Shown in pieces: positions 37,014 through 46,265 of a stretch of DNA of 64,000 bases. Under the pieces are notes generated by a model that ran no database searches, had not been told where the DNA came from, and saw only the letters and a list, made by a program, of their open reading frames with translations. The stretch is from Sulfurospirillum_A sp029027265 (GTDB taxonomy: Bacteria; Campylobacterota; Campylobacteria; Campylobacterales; Sulfurospirillaceae). Within the stretch, counting starts at the first letter, position 1, and each line of letters opens with the position of its first letter. The position numbers and the translations under genes were made by a program. The DNA is taken from contig CP093061.1 in NCBI GenBank assembly GCA_029027265.1, forward strand, positions 1,798,001-1,862,000, written 5' to 3'.

Positions 37014-37844
37014 TTACAGCTTTACTTTAGTGTTATTTTGTGCCGCTTCGATAACTTTATCGTAACTATCACAATACTCTGGATTTTCATACTGCTTCAA
37101 TATACCCGTTGGAAAAAGTGCATGTTTTTCTTCATCAGGAAGAGCATCATATTTTTTCTTAGGAATTGTAATATCATCAATCCATTTTAGATTTTGAACT
37201 GCTTCACCCATCTTGTTTTTTCTACCAAGATTTATGTGACAGTTAGATAGTGTCTCCATAAAAGAATATCCTCTATGCTTAAAACCAGCTAGAAAAATTT
37301 TCTCCATTTTTTGTGGCTCAAGTACAGTCTCACGTGATACAAATGTTGCACCAGCACCAAATGCAAGTTTAGCTGCATTAAATGTAGGGTCAATATTTCC
37401 AAGTTGAGCTGTAACAGTCCACATACCTTGAGGAGTAGTTGGAGAAGTCTGAGAATTAGTCAAACCATATATAAAGTTGTTTATCAAAATATGATTCAAA
37501 TCTATATTTCTTCTACAAGCATGAATTGTATGATTACCACCAATAGCAAGTCCATCACCATCACCAGTTACAACAATAACGTGTTTCTCTGGATTTGCAA
37601 GCTTAATACCAGTAGCATAAGCAACAGCACGTCCATGAGTAGTATGAACTGTATTACAGTCAATGTATGAGCTAAAACGTCCACTACAACCAATACCAGA
37701 AACAACACAAACGTCTTTCATATCCCAGCCCATTTTATCAATAGCACGGATAACAGACTTTAGTATAACACCATCACCACAACCCCAACACCATAGTGTT
37801 GGCATCTTATCAACTCTAAGATATTTATCGTAATTAAAAGCCAT
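37014..37844 (-). CDS. oorB: 2-oxoglutarate:ferredoxin oxidoreductase, beta subunit
   Basis: The 276-residue thiamine-diphosphate-binding beta subunit. Visible: PTLWCWGCGDGVILKS, GIGCSGRFSSYIDCNTVHTTHGRA and the ThDP/Mg motif VVTGDGDGLAIGGNHTIHA with INNFIYGLTNSQTSPTT. The cysteines fit the iron-sulfur site of OorB/KorB proteins. Its start shares a base with the oorA stop. Confidence 0.96.
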   Translation of the reverse strand: MAFNYDKYLRVDKMPTLWCWGCGDGVILKSVIRAIDKMGWDMKDVCVVSGIGCSGRFSSYIDCNTVHTTHGRAVAYATGIKLANPEKHVIVVTGDGDGLAIGGNHTIHACRRNIDLNHILINNFIYGLTNSQTSPTTPQGMWTVTAQLGNIDPTFNAAKLAFGAGATFVSRETVLEPQKMEKIFLAGFKHRGYSFMETLSNCHINLGRKNKMGEAVQNLKWIDDITIPKKKYDALPDEEKHALFPTGILKQYENPEYCDSYDKVIEAAQNNTKVKL

Positions 37845-38977
37845 TAAAACATCTCCTTAACTTTTGCTACCATCTCTAGTGGTGGTACTGGTCTACCATT
37901 TGCTTTATGAAGAGTTTTAAAATCATCTCTCTTCATAACTCTCTGGATTTCTTCAAGATACTGACCCATATTAAGCTCAGTTATAAAAATTTTCTCAAAT
38001 CTTTCACCAATCTCTTTTAGCTTTTTAGCAGGACTTGGCCAAAGTGTTATAGGTCTAAAAAGTCCAGCTTTAATGCCATCATTTCTAAGCTTCATAACAG
38101 CTTCTTTAGCGCCACGACTAATACTACCATAAGCAATAATACAAACTTCAGCATCATCAAGCATATACTCTTCATACTCAACAATATCATCAGCTCTATT
38201 ATTAATTTTACCCATCAATCTCTCGATGTTAAACTGACATGCATGCTCATCTTCTGTTGGATGACCTTTAGGTCCATGATGAAGTCCAGTTACATGGTAA
38301 TGATAGCCTTCGAAAAAAGGATTCAATACTGCTGGCTCATCCATTTTTGCATCATAAGGTTTGTAATCTTTTTTATCTCCTGTAAACTTAGCACGAGTTA
38401 TAACACTCTTTTTTACATCTTCTAAATCAGGAAGTATAGCTTTTCCATGCATATGACCTAAAGTCTCGTCCAAAAGAACAAACACAGGAGTCATATATTT
38501 TTCAGCAAGATTAAATGCTCTTATAGTTTCTGTATAAGCCTCTTCTAAAGAGCCTGGACACAAAGTAATAGAAGCGAAGTCACCATGAGTTGGATATTTT
38601 GCTTGACCAATGTCAGCTTGACTTACACGAGTTGGAAGACCAGTTGATGGACCACCACGCATAACGTTAACAATAACAAGAGGAATCTCAGCAATAAAAC
38701 TAAGTCCAATTTGCTCCGATTTCAGTGATATACCAGGACCACTAGTTGCAGTCATAGCTTTTTTACCACTCATTGAAGCTCCAAGAGCTACACATATTCC
38801 TGCTATCTCATCTTCCATCTGTATGAATTTACCACCTACTTTTGGTAAGCTCACACTTAAATCATGAGCTACTTCAGAAGAAGGAGTTATAGGATAACCA
38901 CCAAAAAATTCACAACCACAATCTATGGCTGCTTTTGCCGCAAGTGCATTACCACTTGAAATTACTTCTCTAGACAT
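37844..38977 (-). CDS. oorA: 2-oxoglutarate:ferredoxin oxidoreductase, alpha subunit
   Basis: The 377-residue alpha subunit. GNALAAKAAIDCGCEFFGGYPITPSSE at the N-terminus is diagnostic, followed by ATSGPGISLKSEQIG and GGPSTGLPTRVSQADI. It forms the active site with OorB. Encoded second, after oorD with a 10-base gap. No break or unusual residue seen. Confidence 0.96.
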   Translation of the reverse strand: MSREVISSGNALAAKAAIDCGCEFFGGYPITPSSEVAHDLSVSLPKVGGKFIQMEDEIAGICVALGASMSGKKAMTATSGPGISLKSEQIGLSFIAEIPLVIVNVMRGGPSTGLPTRVSQADIGQAKYPTHGDFASITLCPGSLEEAYTETIRAFNLAEKYMTPVFVLLDETLGHMHGKAILPDLEDVKKSVITRAKFTGDKKDYKPYDAKMDEPAVLNPFFEGYHYHVTGLHHGPKGHPTEDEHACQFNIERLMGKINNRADDIVEYEEYMLDDAEVCIIAYGSISRGAKEAVMKLRNDGIKAGLFRPITLWPSPAKKLKEIGERFEKIFITELNMGQYLEEIQRVMKRDDFKTLHKANGRPVPPLEMVAKVKEMF

Positions 38978-38987
38978 TCATAGCTCC

Positions 38988-39305
38988 CTATGCACTTAAT
39001 TTTCTAAATTTATTTTCTCTTATAGCAACTGAACGATCTTTCGCTTCATCTGTTATTTTTGAAAATTTGTACTCTTTTCTATCTGCTACATATATAGCAA
39101 AATCAGGACAGTGTAACTCACAATCTTTACATCCGATACATGCTTCAGGATTAACAACTTCTATTATTGATCCAAGTATTGAACTTGGAGCTGCTATCAT
39201 AGCTAGCACTCCAGCAGGACACATACTAACACATACATCACATGCCTTACATCTGTTTGTATTCACCCAAACAGGAGTATCTTGCGGTGCTGTAACTAAA
39301 CTCAT
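38988..39305 (-). CDS. oorD: 2-oxoglutarate:ferredoxin oxidoreductase, delta (ferredoxin-like) subunit
   Basis: A 105-residue ferredoxin-type subunit carrying two 4Fe-4S clusters: CKACDVCVSMCPAGVL and CIGCKDCELHCPDFAIYV. It passes electrons between external ferredoxin and OorAB. First gene of the operon; AAAGGAG precedes the ATG and a candidate promoter lies just upstream. Confidence 0.95.
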   Translation of the reverse strand: MSLVTAPQDTPVWVNTNRCKACDVCVSMCPAGVLAMIAAPSSILGSIIEVVNPEACIGCKDCELHCPDFAIYVADRKEYKFSKITDEAKDRSVAIRENKFRKLSA

Positions 39306-39339
39306 ACTAAGTCTCCTTTATTACAATTTAATTTCATTT

Positions 39340-39374
39340 ATAATACCAAGAATAGATTAAAATATCTATTCTTG
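39340..39374 (-). terminator. sucD terminator hairpin followed by candidate oor promoter
   Basis: On the minus strand, CAAGAATAGAT and ATCTATTCTTG (39364-39374 and 39347-39357) form a perfect 11-bp stem with a 6-base loop, 10 bases after the sucD stop. It runs straight into GGTATTATAAA, where TATTAT at 39340-39345 can be the -10 of oorDABC. No U-tract follows the stem, so it may attenuate rather than fully stop transcription. Confidence 0.55.
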
Positions 39375-39384
39375 ACGTAAAACT

Positions 39385-40257
39385 CTACTTCTTTAAAACC
39401 TCTGCTACTTTTTTACCAATATCCGCTGGTGATACGACCACATGTACACCAACTGCTTCAAGTGCTGCCATTTTTTCAGCTGCTGTTCCAGCACTTCCAC
39501 TGATGATAGCACCTGCATGACCCATTCTTTTTCCTGCAGGTGCTGTTTGACCTGCGATGAAAGCAACAACAGGTTTAGTAATGTTTTCTTTTATAAAAGC
39601 TGCTGCTTGAATTTCAAGATCACCACCAATTTCACCTATCATAACAATAGCTTCAGTTTCTGGATCTACTTCAAAAAGTGGAAGAAGTTCTTTATAACTA
39701 AGACCAATTATTGGATCTCCACCAATACCAACTGCTGTCGTAATACCAAAACCTTCATTACAAACTTGATTAGCACCTTCATAAGTCAATGTTCCTGACT
39801 TGCTAATAAGCCCAACATTACCTTTTTTGAAAACTGCACCAGGCATGATGCCTATTTTACACTCTTCTGCGGTGATAATACCAGGACAATTTGGTCCAAT
39901 TGTAAGCATATCTTTTTTAGTTGCATAAGATTTTGCTTCTTGCATATCTCTTACAGGAGCACCTTCAGTAATAATAACAGCTAACTCAATTCCAGCATCT
40001 GCTGCTTCCATAACTGCATCACTAACAAATGCAGGTGGAACAAAAATCATACTTACAGTTGCATTAGTTGAACTAACGGCCTCTTTTACTGTGTTAAATA
40101 CTGGTTTACCAAGATGAGTTTGTCCACCTTTATTTGGTGTAACACCTCCAACAATCTTCGTACCATATGCTAAACACTGCTCTGCATGGAAAGTTCCCTC
40201 TTTACCAGTAAAACCTTGAACGATTACTTTTGTATCTTTGTTTACCAATATGCTCAT
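39385..40257 (-). CDS. sucD: Succinyl-CoA synthetase, alpha subunit
   Basis: The 290-residue alpha subunit that carries the phosphohistidine. Features: VQGFTGKEGTFHAEQ (CoA-binding Rossmann start), GPNCPGIITAEECKIGIMPG, and the active-site His in GHAGAIISGSAGTAAEK. With SucC it interconverts succinate and succinyl-CoA, the step before OorDABC in the reductive direction. It begins at the last base of sucC. Confidence 0.97.
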   Translation of the reverse strand: MSILVNKDTKVIVQGFTGKEGTFHAEQCLAYGTKIVGGVTPNKGGQTHLGKPVFNTVKEAVSSTNATVSMIFVPPAFVSDAVMEAADAGIELAVIITEGAPVRDMQEAKSYATKKDMLTIGPNCPGIITAEECKIGIMPGAVFKKGNVGLISKSGTLTYEGANQVCNEGFGITTAVGIGGDPIIGLSYKELLPLFEVDPETEAIVMIGEIGGDLEIQAAAFIKENITKPVVAFIAGQTAPAGKRMGHAGAIISGSAGTAAEKMAALEAVGVHVVVSPADIGKKVAEVLKK

Positions 40258-41429
40258 TATAACTCTCCTTTAGCTGCTGCAACTGCTTTTTTAGCACCAT
40301 CGCCTAAATCAGTCGCTGCTATAACATTTGCAATTCCTGCATTTTTCAATATTTCTGCTGCTTCAGGAGCATTTGTTCCATCAAGTCTTACTATAACTGG
40401 TACACGAACATCTACAAGTTTTGTTGCTTCTAATATACCGTTTGCAATTCTATCACATCTTACAATTCCACCAAAAATATTAACAAATATAGCTTTTACT
40501 TTTGGGTTTTTAAGAATTATTTCAAAACCTTTTGCAACAGTTTCAGCATTTGCTTTTCCGCCAACATCAAGAAAGTTTGCAGGAGTTCCACCCATGTAGT
40601 TAATTGTATCCATAGTTCCCATTGCAAGTCCTGCTCCGTTTACCATACAACCAATTTCACCATCAAGTGCAATATAGCTCAAACCATACTCACTAGCTTC
40701 TCTCTCATCTGCATCTTCTTCACTTAAATCTCTCATAGCTTCAATATCTGGATGACGTCCTAAAGCACTATCATCAAAACTCATTTTACCATCAAGTGCA
40801 ATAAAATCACCAGCACCAGTTTTTACAAGAGGATTTATCTCAATCATTTCTGCATCATTTTCCATATATAATGTATATAAAGCAGAAGCAAATTTGATAA
40901 ACTTGCCAATCTCTTCTTTTGGAAGACCTAAACCAAAAGCCAACTCACGTCCGTGAAAGCCTTTAAAACCAATAGCAGGATCAACTGCAACTTTGATAAT
41001 TTTTTCTGGAGTTTTCTCAGCTACATCTTCAATAGCCATACCACCTTCAGTAGAAGCCATGATAACTGGCATTTCACGAGCACGATCTAGGACAACACCT
41101 AGATAAAGCTCTTCAGCAATGTCAGCACCTTCTTCTATGTAAACTTTTGAAACTAATTTACCTTCTGATCCTGTTTGGTGAGTAACTAAAGTCATACCAA
41201 GAATCTCTTTAGTAAACTCTTCTACTTTTTCTAAACTTGTAGCGACTTTGACACCACCACCAAGTCCACGACCACCTGCATGGATTTGAGCTTTTACTAC
41301 CCAAACTTTTCCACCAAGTTTTTTTGCATTTTCTACTGCTTCTTCAACTGTAGTTGCTATATAGCCTTTTGGTACTGGCACACCATATTTTGCAAATATC
41401 TGTTTTGCTTGATATTCATGAACGTTCAT
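40257..41429 (-). CDS. sucC: Succinyl-CoA synthetase, beta subunit
   Basis: The 390-residue ATP-grasp beta subunit. It begins MNVHEYQAKQIFAKYGVPVP and contains VVKAQIHAGGRGLGGGVK, LYLGVVLDRA, EINPLVKTGAGDFIALDGK and FVNIFGGIVRCDRIANGI, all SucC hallmarks. AGGAGG precedes the start. A well-formed promoter lies 70-100 bases upstream, so sucCD is probably its own transcription unit within the TCA block. Confidence 0.97.
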   Translation of the reverse strand: MNVHEYQAKQIFAKYGVPVPKGYIATTVEEAVENAKKLGGKVWVVKAQIHAGGRGLGGGVKVATSLEKVEEFTKEILGMTLVTHQTGSEGKLVSKVYIEEGADIAEELYLGVVLDRAREMPVIMASTEGGMAIEDVAEKTPEKIIKVAVDPAIGFKGFHGRELAFGLGLPKEEIGKFIKFASALYTLYMENDAEMIEINPLVKTGAGDFIALDGKMSFDDSALGRHPDIEAMRDLSEEDADEREASEYGLSYIALDGEIGCMVNGAGLAMGTMDTINYMGGTPANFLDVGGKANAETVAKGFEIILKNPKVKAIFVNIFGGIVRCDRIANGILEATKLVDVRVPVIVRLDGTNAPEAAEILKNAGIANVIAATDLGDGAKKAVAAAKGEL

Positions 41430-41502
41430 AGAGCCTCCTGCGTAATTTTGTCGAAATTCTATAGTCTTTTTTCTATCAAAATGATAAAATACTCAACTAT
41501 AT

Positions 41503-41531
41503 ATATTATTTTCTTATAGTTTAAGTTTCAA
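41503..41531 (-). promoter_or_regulatory. Sigma-70-type promoter for sucCD
   Basis: Read on the minus strand: TTGAAA (41531-41526), a spacer of exactly 17 bases, then TAATAT (41508-41503). This is the clearest -35/-10 pair in the window. It lies in the 132-base gap between the fumarase and sucC genes, about 75 bases before the sucC ATG. Confidence 0.65.
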
Positions 41532-41561
41532 GTAAATTTATGTGACATATTTGTTACATAA

Positions 41562-42122
41562 TTATTTTACTTCGTATTTTGCCCGTCCAATCTTGTACAA
41601 ATCTTGATCATAAGTGTCATTTATCACTGTTAGTGGAAAATCAACTACTTCAAGTTTACGAATTGCTTCTGGTCCAAGTTCTGGATATGCTATTACTTCT
41701 GCACTTTTTATCTGTCTAGCAAGTAATGCACCTGCACCTCCCGTTGCACCAAAGTATATAGCTTTTGATTTACTACATGCATCAGTAACATCTTTGTTTC
41801 TCTTTCCTTTTCCAATCATACCTCTAAGACCTTTTTCATTAATGAGTCTTGGAGAGTAAGAATCCATACGATAACTTGTCGTAGGCCCTGCACTTCCTAT
41901 AGGATCACCTGGTTTTGGAGGAGTTGGTCCAACAAAATAGATTACTGAACCTTCTACATCAAAAGGTAACTCTTCATTAGCATCCATTAAATCTATTAGT
42001 TTTTTATGTGCTGCGTCACGAGCAGTATAAACAATACCACTTAAATACACTATATCCCCAGCTTTTAGTTGAACTACATCTGCTTCACTTAAAGGTGTTG
42101 TTAAATTATATATTTTACTCAT
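41562..42122 (-). CDS. Fumarate hydratase class I, beta subunit
   Basis: A 186-residue beta subunit of two-subunit iron-sulfur fumarase, matching the C-terminal domain of single-chain class I enzymes. Features: LTTPLSEADVVQLKAGDIVYLSG, GPTTSYRMDSYSPRLI, GMIGKGKRN and FGATGGAGALLARQI. I start at ATG 42122 (MSKIYNLTTPL), which follows TAGGAG; an upstream in-frame ATG at 42176 lies inside the alpha gene and gives an unlikely hydrophobic extension. The alpha subunit ends 10 bases before. Confidence 0.93.
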   Translation of the reverse strand: MSKIYNLTTPLSEADVVQLKAGDIVYLSGIVYTARDAAHKKLIDLMDANEELPFDVEGSVIYFVGPTPPKPGDPIGSAGPTTSYRMDSYSPRLINEKGLRGMIGKGKRNKDVTDACSKSKAIYFGATGGAGALLARQIKSAEVIAYPELGPEAIRKLEVVDFPLTVINDTYDQDLYKIGRAKYEVK

Positions 42123-42132
42123 AATATAACTC

Positions 42133-42984
42133 CTAAAGCTTAATAACAGTATGTCTACTGCTATGACATTGAACATTAACTGAAACAGGAAGACTTGCGA
42201 TATGACATGGATTTTTTTCTATATGAACACCAAATACAGTCTGTGTTCCACCCATTCCCATAGCACCAATTCCAAGTTTATTTAACTCTTTTACCAACTC
42301 TTTTTCCATAGAATCTAAAGTTGCATCTTCATTTACACTTCCAAGTTTTCTAAAAAGTGCATGTTTACTTGAAATCGCAGCTTTTTCAAAAGTACCACCA
42401 ATTCCAACACCAACTGTAAGTGGAGGACATGGGTTCGGTCCCGCATTACTAACTACTTCTTTAACATAATCAATCACGCCTTGTCTTCCAGCAGCTGGAG
42501 GAATAACAGTAGCACGACTTACATTTTCACTTCCACCGTCTTTTGCAGCGTACTCTATCTCAAGCTCATCTCCCTCAACTAAATCAAAATGAATTACAGC
42601 TGGTAAATTATATCCAACTTCATCTTTTAGATTTGCTCTTGTATCCCAATGACATGTTGAAGCTCTAAGGTAACCATCTTTATAACCTTTTTCTGTCCCC
42701 TCGTTAATTGCCGCTTTTAGAGTTCCTCCAACTACTTTTACATCTTCTCCAACACGAACAAAAAATACAGCTAAACCTGTATCTTGGCAAAGAGGCTTAT
42801 CTTCACTTGAAGCAATATCCGCGTTCTCTAAAAGCTGCTTAAGTACCTCACGAGCCACCGGACTCTCCTCTTTTTCATAAGCTTCATTCATCTTTTCTAA
42901 AGCATCTTTAGGAAGATTTGTACCACAATACATGATAGAATCTCTTATAGATTTAACTATATCTTCATACTTTATTTCTCGCAC
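42133..42984 (-). CDS. Fumarate hydratase class I, alpha subunit
   Basis: The 283-residue alpha subunit with the 4Fe-4S cluster that hydrates fumarate to malate reversibly. Likely cluster cysteines are in SEDKPLCQDTGLAVFF, STCHWDTRANL and GPNPCPPLTVGVGIGG. It overlaps the mdh 3' end by 13 bases and precedes the beta subunit. Oxygen-labile class I fumarase suits a microaerobic or anaerobic reductive cycle. Confidence 0.94.
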   Translation of the reverse strand: MREIKYEDIVKSIRDSIMYCGTNLPKDALEKMNEAYEKEESPVAREVLKQLLENADIASSEDKPLCQDTGLAVFFVRVGEDVKVVGGTLKAAINEGTEKGYKDGYLRASTCHWDTRANLKDEVGYNLPAVIHFDLVEGDELEIEYAAKDGGSENVSRATVIPPAAGRQGVIDYVKEVVSNAGPNPCPPLTVGVGIGGTFEKAAISSKHALFRKLGSVNEDATLDSMEKELVKELNKLGIGAMGMGGTQTVFGVHIEKNPCHIASLPVSVNVQCHSSRHTVIKL

Positions 42985-43937
42985 TTTTTCTCCTCAAAAA
43001 AATTATTTTTTCTTAAAGTATCCAACAAACTATTAACCGAATCTACGCTATTGGCAAAAAGCCTCTGCTCACTTAAATTAAGTGGCAATTCAACTATTTT
43101 TTCTATACCATTTGCACCCAAAACTACAGGAACTCCATTTACAGTATCTTTATAACCATATTCACCATCCAAAAGAGTTGCACATGGAAAAATTGCATGT
43201 TTATCTCCTAAAATAGCTTCTATCATTTTTACTGTACTATTTGCAGGAGCATAGTAAGCAGATGTTCCCATGTAACCAACAATCTCAGCACCGCCATGTC
43301 TTGTTTTATTTATTATGTCTTCTATCTCTAAATCATTAAGTAAGTCAGTTAAAGCAACTCCATTAACTGAAGAGTATCGTGGAAGTGGAACCATATCATC
43401 TCCATGACCACCCATAACACTTGCAGTCACTTGCCCATGTCCAAAACCTAGTTTCCCAGATATTAAAGTCTCCATTCTAGAACTATCCAGAATTCCAGCC
43501 ATACCAATAACTTGGTTTCTTGGATAAGCACCAACTTTTAGAGCAATATAAGTAGTAGCATCTAGTGGATTTGTTACAGTTATCACAATTGCAGCAGGAG
43601 CATGCTCTCTCACTTGTTCAATAATTTGTTTTACTATCTTTGCATTTATCATAAGCAAATCATCTCTGCTCATACCAGGTTTTCGTGGAACTCCTGCTGT
43701 AATGACAACTATATCGCTATTTTTAATATCAGTATAGTCATTAGAAGCAGAAATAAGAGTATGACTACCCTCTGGAGAAGTTGCTTGAGCTATATCTAAA
43801 GCTTTCCCTTTAGCTAGTCCCTCAACCAAATCAATCATTACTATCTCACGACAACTCTTTCTCATAGCAAGCCAGTAACAAACAGTTGCTCCAACATTTC
43901 CAGCCCCTATTATTGAGACTTTTTTAGCTTGTAACAA
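42972..43937 (-). CDS. mdh: Malate dehydrogenase (LDH-like type)
   Basis: NAD-dependent interconversion of malate and oxaloacetate. The 321-residue product has the nucleotide motif IIGAGNVGATVCYWLA with Asp in VMIDLVEG (NAD preference), the substrate loop GVPRKPGMSRDDLL with its Arg residues, TNPLDATTYIA, and the catalytic His in GGHGDDMVPL. Placed between icd and the fumarase genes. A 9-bp hairpin lies in the 46-base gap upstream. Confidence 0.95.
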   Translation of the reverse strand: MLQAKKVSIIGAGNVGATVCYWLAMRKSCREIVMIDLVEGLAKGKALDIAQATSPEGSHTLISASNDYTDIKNSDIVVITAGVPRKPGMSRDDLLMINAKIVKQIIEQVREHAPAAIVITVTNPLDATTYIALKVGAYPRNQVIGMAGILDSSRMETLISGKLGFGHGQVTASVMGGHGDDMVPLPRYSSVNGVALTDLLNDLEIEDIINKTRHGGAEIVGYMGTSAYYAPANSTVKMIEAILGDKHAIFPCATLLDGEYGYKDTVNGVPVVLGANGIEKIVELPLNLSEQRLFANSVDSVNSLLDTLRKNNFFEEKKCEK

Positions 43938-43958
43938 ATAGTTTTCCTTTTTTACATG

Positions 43959-43979
43959 TAGAGGAGATATTCTCCTCTA
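43959..43979. terminator. Perfect hairpin between icd and mdh
   Basis: TAGAGGAGA and TCTCCTCTA form a 9-bp stem with a 3-base loop. The T-run follows on the plus strand (GTTTTTA), whereas the genes here are on the minus strand, where the stem is followed by CATGTAAAAAA. It may act as an attenuator or RNA-processing site rather than a simple terminator. It abuts a TACATGTA octamer at 43953. Confidence 0.45.
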
Positions 43980-43983
43980 GTTT

Positions 43984-46183
43984 TTATATATTATCTATAA
44001 TACTATTTAAAGTATTACTTGGTCTCATGGCTCGTGTTGCTGCTTCATCATTTGGTAAATAGTATCCACCAATATCAACAGCTCGACCTTGAACTGAGTT
44101 TAACTCTGAAATTATTTTATCTTCATTTTCATTCATCTGTTTTGCTATAGGTGCAAATTCTAATTTTAGTTCACTATCATCATTTTGTTTTGCTAGCTCA
44201 TCGGCCCAGTACATAGCTAAGTAGAAATGACTTCCTCTATTGTCTATACTTCCAATTTTTCTTGCAGGTGATTTATCATTTAACAAAAATGTGCCTGTTG
44301 CAGTATCAAGAGTTTTTGCCAAAATAGCTGCTTTTTTATTGTTTTCAGTATTTGCAAGGTGCTCAAAAGATGCTGAAAGAGCCATAAACTCTCCAAGTGA
44401 ATCCCATCTTAGATAACCTTCATCTCTGGAACTGTTGAACATGCTTAGGTGCACTTCCTCCAGCTCCTGTTTCAAATAGCCCTCCACCTTTCATAAGTGG
44501 AACAATAGATAACATTTTTGCACTTGTTCCAACTTCAAGAATAGGAAAAAGGTCAGTATTGTAATCTCTTAGTACATTTCCTGTAACAGAGATAGTATCT
44601 TTACCCTCTCTCATACGTTTTACTGAAAGTTTTGTAGCATCAAGTGGATTCATAATAGATATATCAAGTCCTTTTGTATTATGGTCTTTTAAGTACATTT
44701 CTACTTTTTTAATCATCTGAGCATCATGAGCTCTATTTTTATCTAACCAAAAGATTGCAGGAGTAGCAGAGAGTCTTGCACGAGTAACTGCTAGTTTTAC
44801 CCAGTCTTGAATAGGTGCATCTTTTGCTTGACACATTCTAAAAATATCACCCTCTTGTACATCAAAACTAAAAATCTCTTTATTATCTTTGTCAATAACT
44901 TTTATACTACCTTCACCAACAGCTTGGAAAGTTTTATCATGTGAACCATACTCTTCAGCTTTTTTAGCCATAAGTCCTACGTTTGGTACAGTTCCCATAG
45001 TTGTTGGATCTAATGCACCATTTTGTTTACAATCGTCTATCATAGCTTGATAAGTAGTAGCATAACAACGATCTGGAATAACAGCAAGAGTATCTTCTTC
45101 TTTGTTATCCTTATTCCACATCTTACCACCACCTTTAATCATTGAAGGCATTGAAGCGTCAATGATAACATCTGAAGGAACGTGTAGGTTTGTAATACCT
45201 TTATCGGAATTAACCATAGCAACTCTTGGTTGAGTGGCATATACTGCTTCTATATCTTTGTGTATTTCTGCTTTTTTAGTAGCATCTACGCTTTCAAGTT
45301 TAGTATATAAATCACCTAAGCCATTGTTAAAGTTTACCCCAATCTCTTTAAAAAACTCACCATGTTTTGCAATAAGGTCTTTAAAAAACACTTTCACAGC
45401 GTATCCAAACATAATAGGGTCACTTACTTTCATCATAGTTGCTTTAAGATGCAGAGAAAAAAGAATATCTTTTCTTCTTGCTTCATCTATAGAGTCTTGA
45501 ATAAAGTTCTGTAAAGATGCTATCTTCATACGAGTTGCATCTATGACTTCACCTTTTTCTAATGGTGTTGAAGCTTTTAGTACAGTCTCTTTTCCAAATT
45601 TATCAAAAAATGATATTTTAACATCAGTAGCACTACTCATAGTTGTAGAGAGTTCTGCACCATAAAAATCGTCACTACTCATATGAGCAACATCTGTCTT
45701 AGAATCTTTTTTCCACTCACCCATACGGTGTGGATTATTTTTTACATAATTTTTAACTGCGGCAGGGGCACGACGGTCTGAATTTCCTTCTCTAAGCACT
45801 GGATTAACAGCACTTCCTAATATCTTTGCATATCTCTCAGTTGCATCTTCATAAGACGGTACATTATAACCTTTGCCTTGAAGTTCTGCTATTACAGCTT
45901 TTAACTGAGGTATTGAAGCAGAAACATTTGGTAACTTTACTATGTTTGCTGTTGAATCTTGTGTTAACTCTCCAAGTTCTGATAAATCATCATTTATCTT
46001 CTGTTCATCGGTTAAATTTTCTGGAAAATTTGCTATAACTCTACCTGCTAAAGAGATATCTTTAACAACCATTTCGATTCCACTACTTTTAGTAAATGCC
46101 TTTATGATTGGCAAAAAAGAGTAAGTTGCAAGTGCGGGTGCCTCATCAACTTTTGTATATACTATCTTCGATATTGTCGCCAT
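43984..46183 (-). pseudogene. icd: Isocitrate dehydrogenase (NADP), monomeric type; one-base frameshift
   Basis: Monomeric IDH interconverts isocitrate and 2-oxoglutarate + CO2. The first frame (46183 to about 44425, 587 residues) holds the family core (AVKNYVKNNPHRMGEW, MWNKDNKEEDTLAVIPDRCYA, GGLFETGAGGSAPKHVQQF) and then stops early. The rest (EGYLRWDSLGEFMALSASFEHL to the end) continues in another frame. Removing one base near 44423-44429 restores QFQDEGYLRWDS and a product of about 732 residues, the normal length. Because the enzyme is central to the TCA block, a sequencing or assembly error is more likely than true loss. Confidence 0.88.
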
Positions 46184-46265
46184 TAAGTCTCCTTAAATTT
46201 ATGATTTATAATACTATCACTTTATTGATTAAACAGTTTCAAAATTGTTAAGTTATATTTATTCT

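Noticed and set aside
41530..41565. Terminator hairpin after the fumarase beta gene
   Set aside because: The possible stem around TATGTAAC/GTCACATA has a mismatch and no U-tract, so support is too weak.
42123..42176. Upstream start for the fumarase beta subunit at 42176
   Set aside because: It lies in the alpha-subunit gene and adds an unlikely hydrophobic stretch; ATG 42122 has a good ribosome site.
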